A stretch of 64,000 bases of DNA. Origin: Capsicum annuum. Lineage: Eukaryota > Streptophyta > Magnoliopsida > Solanales > Solanaceae. Position 1 is the stretch's first letter. Each line of letters begins with the position of its first letter. The notes below the pieces were generated by a model. That model did not search any database and was not told the DNA's origin. It saw only the letters and a list, made by a program, of their open reading frames with translations. This document shows positions 57,896 to 64,000 of the stretch, piece after piece. The DNA is taken from positions 52,977,013-53,041,012 of the forward strand of contig NC_061115.1 of the NCBI RefSeq assembly GCF_002878395.1, in the 5' to 3' direction. The position numbers and the translations under genes are program-made.

Positions 57896-59688
57896 TGTTA
57901 TGACCCTTCAGGTGATATCTTGTGATTCTTCATATTTTTACCATTAGAGATTTTGCATAGCTGCCCCATGTTGAAAGTGAATTCTTACTACGTCACTAGG
58001 TCCAAAATAATTATATTAGGTTAGGTAGACCTTTGGTTTGGGTCAAAATTTGATAAAATGAAAATTCAAATGTGTATCCCCCATTTAGTTAAAATGACCT
58101 CAAATGGAAAATATAAATTTGCCAACAAGTGTGAAATGTTGAAATCGGTGTGGTTGCATATTTTGTTTGCTTATATTGGACTCTGAATACATCCTGAGGT
58201 ACTGGCCAAATTTATTCCAAGTTTTAACAGTCATATAGAGAAGAAAAAGTACCATGAATGGGGAGGATTTATCACGATCACGATGATGCAATCATGGTTT
58301 GCATATATGCGCGATCTCCCTATCTGAGGGCCCGAGAAGGGTCATTTAAATGCCTTTTTTGGTCAAGAATTTGTCATTTTTTGCTTTTCTTTGAGTTTCA
58401 TAAATTCTAATAGAATGCATAGTCCATAAATTATTTCTTAGGGTTTGATTGGGATCTTGAATAATATGCATATTCATGATTAACATCTAATCTAAGGTAT
58501 GAATCCTTTAATTTTAGTGTTGAATTCCTGACCATTTGACCCAAAACCCGAAATTTCTTGAGGCTTGATTTTAGCACAAGATATGGTTGATTTGCACCAA
58601 TTTCTTGGGGATATTACTCTCTAATGGTATTTTAACAATGGGTTGGTCTCGGAAAAACATTTCCTGTATGTGGGACCTATAGAGGGGTTTTGGTGTCATT
58701 TTGGACATGAAGCACAATGGTGCAATATGTGTGTTGATATTCTTGTAATAATGCATAGTTTATCTTTTTGATAGCCTGGGTCCTTGAAGAAGCTTTGAGG
58801 ATAGGGAAATCAAAGATTGTTGGATCATGAGGTATATGTGGATTCAATTTAGGTTAGGCTTACTTTTTTTTGATTGATTTTTTTTATAGTATGACCTTGA
58901 TATCCTGATGAAATTTCGTCGGATCTTAGGTGTTGAAATGGTAGATGGTAATGTTTGGCATTAGTTAAAAAACTTATGATTTTGAACACATAAACCATTA
59001 TATTTGACTCGTAGTCTAGAACCTCGGTTAGTTGTACTTGTTATCTCATAACTAGCATGAGAAAGCTATAGTTGTGTTAGTTAGCCAAGAGTAAACTTGT
59101 TCGCTAATATTAAAAGTAAGCTGACCTAGATATGCATAATTTTGAAATTGGCCTTAGATGATTTGGATGACATAAGAGTAATACTTGAAGAAGAATTGTC
59201 CAATAGAACTAGTGTGGTTGATGAATCTCTAAGACATGATTTAGATAACATAGTGTAATTTCTAGTAGAAGTTAGACTTAAAGAGATAACATGGGATATA
59301 AGATGCGAAAAATGGTGTGCCTTTATCTTGAACTTTGTAGCTTCATTAGTGACCCAGATGCTTGTTAAACACCAAGAATATGCTTTTGGTAATATCTTGG
59401 CTAAACTCGATAAATGGTTTATTCATGATGTTTATTCGGAAATAATATGCATACTTGATTTTACCTTATTGTCATTTCTTTGAAAGCAATGACAAGTTTT
59501 GTAAATTTAACCTATGGCTATTCTATCACTTAACTTATTGGCTAGTTTACTATGTGACCCTTGGATTAGGTCATTACTCTTATTATTTTCAAGCCTAGTG
59601 ACTAAACTTATGTTTGTGTTGATTCCTTTTGTCCTAGTTTTGTGAATCATGCCTAATAAGAGAGGTTCAAGAAAGTATAACTATATCT
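57896..59688 (+). repeat. F 3' LTR, second copy, 1.8 kb
   Basis: Starts tgttatgacccttcagg. It continues beyond the point where the first copy stops (after gtaccatgaatgg) through an island with cacgatcacgatgatgc and atgcgcgatc (58270-58320). It has long A+T-rich sequence without genes. Cut at 59688 by E. Confidence 0.65.
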
Positions 59689-62369
59689 TGTAATTTACCA
59701 TGATAATAACCATGTCATGCTCATTACTCCAAAGGACCACAAGCTAACCCATGACTGATATCTATAACTGAGCAATGAAGAATATACTATAATTATGTGG
59801 AACATAATCTATAAGTCCATAAGGTTCAAAACTAAACTAATACTGAATAAAAAATAATATTTATAATGGGGAATAACACTACCCAAAACTGAAATAAACT
59901 GTATGAATCTAAAATATCTGAATAAGGATTTGATAGAACATGTCCCCAACTAACTCCAACTACTGAAATAAATTAATTAATGAGATAATAAAGTAATGGT
60001 CATGTCCTCGAAAGATGAGGACTCACTGCTAACTCTGACTGCTGAGACTAGAATGCTACTAATGCTCTGGAGCTCGTTCTTCTGAACTTATGGTATAAAA
60101 TACCATAGTGCAAATGTGTTAGTACATTTGAATGTACTGTTATGCATGTGAGGTATGCTGAATACAAAGGGATCACATGCATAAACTATACTAATTGACT
60201 GGATAACATGAACGTGGGAATGCATGCATGAATACATAATAACTGTAACTGAGTTCATAATAACATGATTACTGAGTCTGAGTACTGATAACATAAGATA
60301 CTGATAGCTGTATAACTGAAATAACAGATACTTAGCGACTATATCTGACAGTCTAGGATCTGATAGAACTAGCTGAGTTCCGTACTATTCTGAGTTGACT
60401 GTATCTGACAATCCTAAAATCTAAAGAACTATCTGATTTCTTTTATTGAGACTGAATGACTATATCTGAAAGTCCTGATTCTGGAACTGAAACTGTAGGA
60501 AGTAGTCCTTTAACTGACATGCCCCTAATAAGCTATTATAGTTGATTTGGGGTCCAATGTGTAACCCCAATTGGAAGGGTGTCAATACCGGGCCACTGGT
60601 AAGGATAAGGTGTGAGTGACCCTTATCTACCAAGTACTCGAATGAGAATGGCAGGACCCTCATCTTATAGGTTAAACCACCTTATCTTCCCTAATCTAGC
60701 AGGTTCGATGTATCAACCTACCTTGGATACGTAGTTCTAAAGCGCAAGGATTGCTTCTAAGAATCACACCCTCTACTCGCAGGTGAGTTCCCATCCTTGG
60801 GCTCACTCGGTGTTGAATCCTACTCACATCTGAATAGACACTGAACTGAATATATTGGACTGAACTAGATTTAATTTCACTAAACTCCATTGATTGATGG
60901 AATATTACTGAAATCTGATAACTGACTGAGATTAATCATATTAATGAGATTACTGAGATTACTGAGATTACTGGACTGATACTAAATATATGGAGTTTTC
61001 CTGAGTCATGTAACTGATTGGATTCTACTGATCATGGCTTGACTGAGATTATCATGAAACTGACACTGAATCTAAGCACATATATAAATTGTCCATTACA
61101 AGTACCCGCAGGACTCGATAGCATGAAACTAACAAGACATGACACTTCTAGAACACATGACCTTAATCAATAATTCATAATACACTAAGTTGGAGAATTC
61201 ATGAAGTAAAAGTTCTAAAGCACCACAATGGCCCCACATATATCCATAACTCATTGACTAAGACATTTCTTCAGACACTTGACATGCATAAACTTGTACA
61301 TGAATGGGGATTTCATATTATTATACTAGTATGGCACTTTTCCTTCACATAGGCATTTAATCAAACACATGGGGAGCATTCTTTGGTTATACAATGATCA
61401 ACACATCTAATAATCACGGATACATCAATAAACTTGTAAATTGAAGGGGTTTATCATGGTTGTTATGTAAATCTTCATATACTAGGGTCAATCATTGGAA
61501 GAATGTAATTTAAAAGATGAATCAAAATCCCACAACATCATGAACATAAAATTTCAATACTATTTAAATCATGAACATTCATAAATACATAAATCTTATA
61601 TTTTGAAAAGAGATTCTTGAGCTTCATGGGTGAAAGGGACCATTGAATCAACACATGACATACCTTGATTGTGAGTTTCTTGAAGTCCTTGGACTTGACG
61701 AACTTGAATCTCCTAGTTTTCTTGAAGAAGAGTTTGGATCTTGAGTTTGGAAATAGATCGTTGAGAGGAAAACCCTATTTTTTTGATATTGTAGATGAAT
61801 AATAAAGAAAGGAGCCTAGGTCTGATATTAATAGATATTAGAAAGGGTGGTAAAATATGAAAAGGCACATTTTAAAAATGACTTAAAACAAATGAATGAA
61901 ATATATGACAGTGGGTACGATGGTCCATCGATGGGTCGACAATCCGTCGGTTCTGACCGTCGCACCTGGGCAGAGTAGGGGTTCACTACCTCTTCTACGA
62001 TGGCTTGGGTGTTGGTCGATCGCTAGTACGATGGTTCATCGGCCTAAGTCATCACTCTTAGGAAAAATGAGGTCTCACTGTCTCCGCTGCGATGGCTTAG
62101 GCGACGGTCCGTCGTTAGCTTTATGGTCTGTCGGCTCTCACCATTGCACCTGTGCAGTTTTGACTACTTTCTATATTTTGGCCATAACTTTATACCCCGA
62201 TACTGGATTTTGATGAAATGGGTATCAATATATATCATATTCAATTTCACACTCAACAAAAGTGAAAATCTTGCAAATTCCACATGTATAAAAGTGGATT
62301 CATCTTTTAAAACAAGTCTTTGACATTTTTGGGATGAATTTAAGCTAGGTTGAAGTATGGGGTATTACA
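59689..62369 (-). repeat. E 3' LTR (2.68 kb)
   Basis: Shares with D and C the end block ccaaaggaccacaagctaac (59731-59750) and the block near 60575. Contains three to four copies of gagattact at 60946-60976 and an inverted-repeat island at 61905-62160. Ends ggggtattaca. Confidence 0.8.
61905..62160 (-). repeat. Inverted-repeat island in the E LTR
   Basis: Repeated units with cgatggtccatcg (about 61919) and cgacggtccgtcg (62102-62114). These are the same palindromic words as in B's island when each is read in its own element's direction. Confidence 0.85.
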
Positions 62370-62386
62370 ATATCTACCCCTTGATA
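62370..62386 (-). other. E polypurine tract
   Basis: The complement reads tatcaaggggtagatat, directly before the LTR. The preceding untranslated region (62387-62743) shows nothing else. Confidence 0.7.
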
Positions 62387-62743
62387 ACATTCATCCTCAA
62401 ATGATATTGAGCAAGAGAGGATAAATATTAATGGATCTACATACTGAACATAAATTTCTAGAACATGATTTCATGACTGACATAACTGATAACCGAATAT
62501 ATCATACTTAACTGGCATATCTGATGCATGTCTGACTCATTCATAAATGCATGACTGAGTGTTCTGAGGAACTAAGTTTCTCAAAATAAAAATGCATCTC
62601 TAATGTATGATTATATGAATAAACAAGTGCATGAATGCATGATTGAATATGCAATGGTATTTAATATCAAGTTTATAATGGAATTCTAAGCATGAAGTGT
62701 ATACCAATTTTGTAACTGAAATCTGAACATGAAACTAAAAAGC

Positions 62744-63240
62744 TTAAGGAGGAATGCTACCTTGATCTAGATCTAAGTTAGTGGAGAAGAGGTGAGGGTA
62801 CTTGGTTTGCATGTCTGTTTCTGCTTTCCAAGTCGCTCCCTCGGTGGATTAATTTGAACAAAGAACTTTGACTAGAGGGACTTCTTTGTTCCTTAGTCTA
62901 TGAGTCTGATAGTCTAGGATTTTGACTGGAATCTCTTCATAAGATAGGGAGTTCTGAACATCTATGATCTGAATAAGGACTACAACTGTTGGTTCACCTA
63001 TGCACTTCCTGAGGAAAGAGACATGGAAGACTGGATGAACTAATGCTAGATTTAAAGGCAATTCGAGATCATAAGCTACCTTGTCGAATTGATTGAGAAT
63101 CTTAAAGGGACCGACATATCGGGGACTGAGCTTTCAATACTTGCTGAATATCTTCACTCCCTTCATGGGAGAGATCGATAGATAGATAAAGTTATTAATC
63201 TTTAACTTGAGATCCTTTATAGAAAACATATGAATGGGAA
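62744..63240 (-). pseudogene. E integrase C-terminus and chromodomain
   Basis: Minus-strand frame: DLKLKINNFIYLSISPMKGV, a stop, [25 protein letters not shown] (GPY/F module), [14 protein letters not shown], then ORF 62849-63061 with [30 protein letters not shown]. The tail STEGATWKAETDMQTKYPHLF ends at a TAA (62744-62746). Upstream of 63240 the integrase core is missing and non-coding sequence follows directly. Confidence 0.8.
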
Positions 63241-64000
63241 CGTGAGAACATCACTGAGTCTATAACGTGTGACATGGACTGAGTATCGTGAACCAAACTG
63301 AGCCATTGTGTACATGTTTTATAGCTGAGATTGGAGCTTGAGGGACCACGTATGAGTACCCCCTACTCCAAGCTAGGTTTCTTACATGAGAAGGGGCTGA
63401 CATATTTAGGTAATGAATATTCAGGGGATTATAGTGTATCTCACCCTTGGGACACTACATCCCTCAAAGAATGCTGACTTAGCCGAGATATTGAGGAGAG
63501 ACCAGAATAATGCATAGGGCACCCAAGAAAGGAATCATGACTGAATATCCAGAATCTGAGACTATGTCATAAAACATGAACAGAGATGAACTCGCAACTT
63601 CTTGATTGGTCCATGTTACAATGGTTACATCCATGAGACTTTAAATAGTGGGACTAGGTAGAAAGAATGGAAAAATATATGAACTTGTCTATTTGATTGT
63701 CAGGCTAAAGTACTGGTTGTTCAAACTAATTCCTACTGACTGACTCATCTGATTTGTTGACTGACTTATTGCTGAGTACTTTGCATGTATGACTTATAGT
63801 ATGGAGGTTTTTATGAACTTGAGAAAGGGACTAACTGAGTAATATGAGATACCTGAGCATGTATTCATGAAATACTTGTATTGGATGAGAATGCGAGACC
63901 AGGCATATTACATAATTCGAAAACATTCTATAGGTTGAGGTACTGAATCATTATTACATATATAAGTGATAACTACATGCTATGGTCAAGCTAACATGAA
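63241..64000 (-). other. E internal non-coding sequence
   Basis: No integrase core, RNase H or RT in any frame. The part near 63420-63480 (ggattatagtgtatctcaccc, then ggacactacatccctc) matches D's internal region at 37195-37240, and similarity appears to go on to the window end. The coding remnant and the D-like filler are therefore joined at about 63240. Confidence 0.6.

Larger units (their letters stand above)
8614..59688 (+). mobile_element. F: outermost Tekay-like Ty3/gypsy chromovirus, split by insertions
   Basis: Segments that read on in order are the 5' LTR end (8614-8852), primer site, gag (9101-10240), zinc knuckle to chromodomain (21094-24766), chromodomain end (55377-55460), and 3' LTR (55487-56012, repeated 57896-59688). 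The junctions are codon-level. At 24766/55377 the codons for E-E-A-T continue as W-E-I-D. At 10240/21094 gag continues after a 5-6 base overlap. The domain order gag-PR-RT-RH-INT-CHD and the Leu/Arg-rich chromodomain tail are Tekay/Del-like. All domains carry stops and frameshifts. The 5' LTR may extend left into 1-1272. Confidence 0.75.
59689..64000 (-). mobile_element. E: D/C-family Ty3/gypsy element, partial
   Basis: The left LTR (59689-62369) is followed by a minus-strand polypurine tract, an integrase C-terminus plus chromodomain (63240-62744) and further internal sequence running out of the window. The left terminus tgtaatttaccatgataat resembles D's tgtaatgccccgattatct. The right LTR is outside the window, so the target duplication cannot be tested. 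Confidence 0.8.

Noticed and set aside
1..64000. Host protein genes, rRNA, tRNA arrays or a new defence or biosynthetic system
   Set aside because: Every ORF I could recognise belongs to retrotransposon gag, pol, accessory or LINE proteins. The remaining ORFs are short and look random.

Overview
The window is plant nuclear DNA that consists almost entirely of nested, decayed LTR retrotransposons. I recognise no host gene. The organism is a flowering plant, and the Ty3/gypsy protein variants, LTR styles and RTE-type LINE fit Solanaceae best. That assignment rests on remembered family resemblance, because no search was run. The density of stop codons, the nesting depth and the lack of single-copy genes suggest heterochromatin.

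The layout is easiest to read as one old element, called F here (Ty3/gypsy, Tekay/Del-like chromovirus, plus strand), that has been opened repeatedly by later insertions. The end of F's 5' LTR and its primer binding site lie at 8614-8873 and gag begins near 9101. Gag is interrupted at 10240 by G (10241-21093), a complete but dead Tekay-like element with 2.24-kb LTRs. G carries a 1.2-kb solo LTR (Y, 16913-18104) with a 5-bp target duplication. F resumes at 21094 with zinc knuckle, protease, reverse transcriptase (RT), RNase H, integrase and chromodomain. It is cut again at 24766 by the A complex (24767-55376) and resumes at 55377 in the next chromodomain codons. F's 3' LTR follows from 55487, is partly duplicated in tandem, and is cut at 59689 by E (minus strand, running off the window). 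Left of F, at 1273-8613, is X, a minus-strand Athila/Tat-like element with gag-protease and a putative plant transposon-protein ORF but no RT or integrase.

The A complex has the order LTR - internal - LTR - internal - LTR. The internal regions show no gag or pol, so A is a large non-autonomous (LARD-like) element. Inside it are a 3'-truncated RTE-type LINE (31067-32901), element B (32935-48096), and a C-family LTR (51691-55107). B is a coding Tekay-like element with target duplication ctagc and the best preserved pol here. B is itself split inside its zinc-knuckle codons by D (33407-41851), a non-autonomous minus-strand element with 3.35-kb LTRs and perfect target duplication cttag. D, C and E share LTR sequence. 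A and B share LTR sequence.

Nothing here looks able to move: every coding region has frameshifts and stops. The observations most worth a second look are the tandem A array under one target duplication, the coding/non-coding partner pairs (A with B, D with C/E), the G+C-rich inverted-repeat islands that recur in many of the LTR families, the 28-nt phrase repeated inside the D LTR, and the C-to-T decay pattern at zinc-knuckle, start-proximal and tryptophan/arginine codons.
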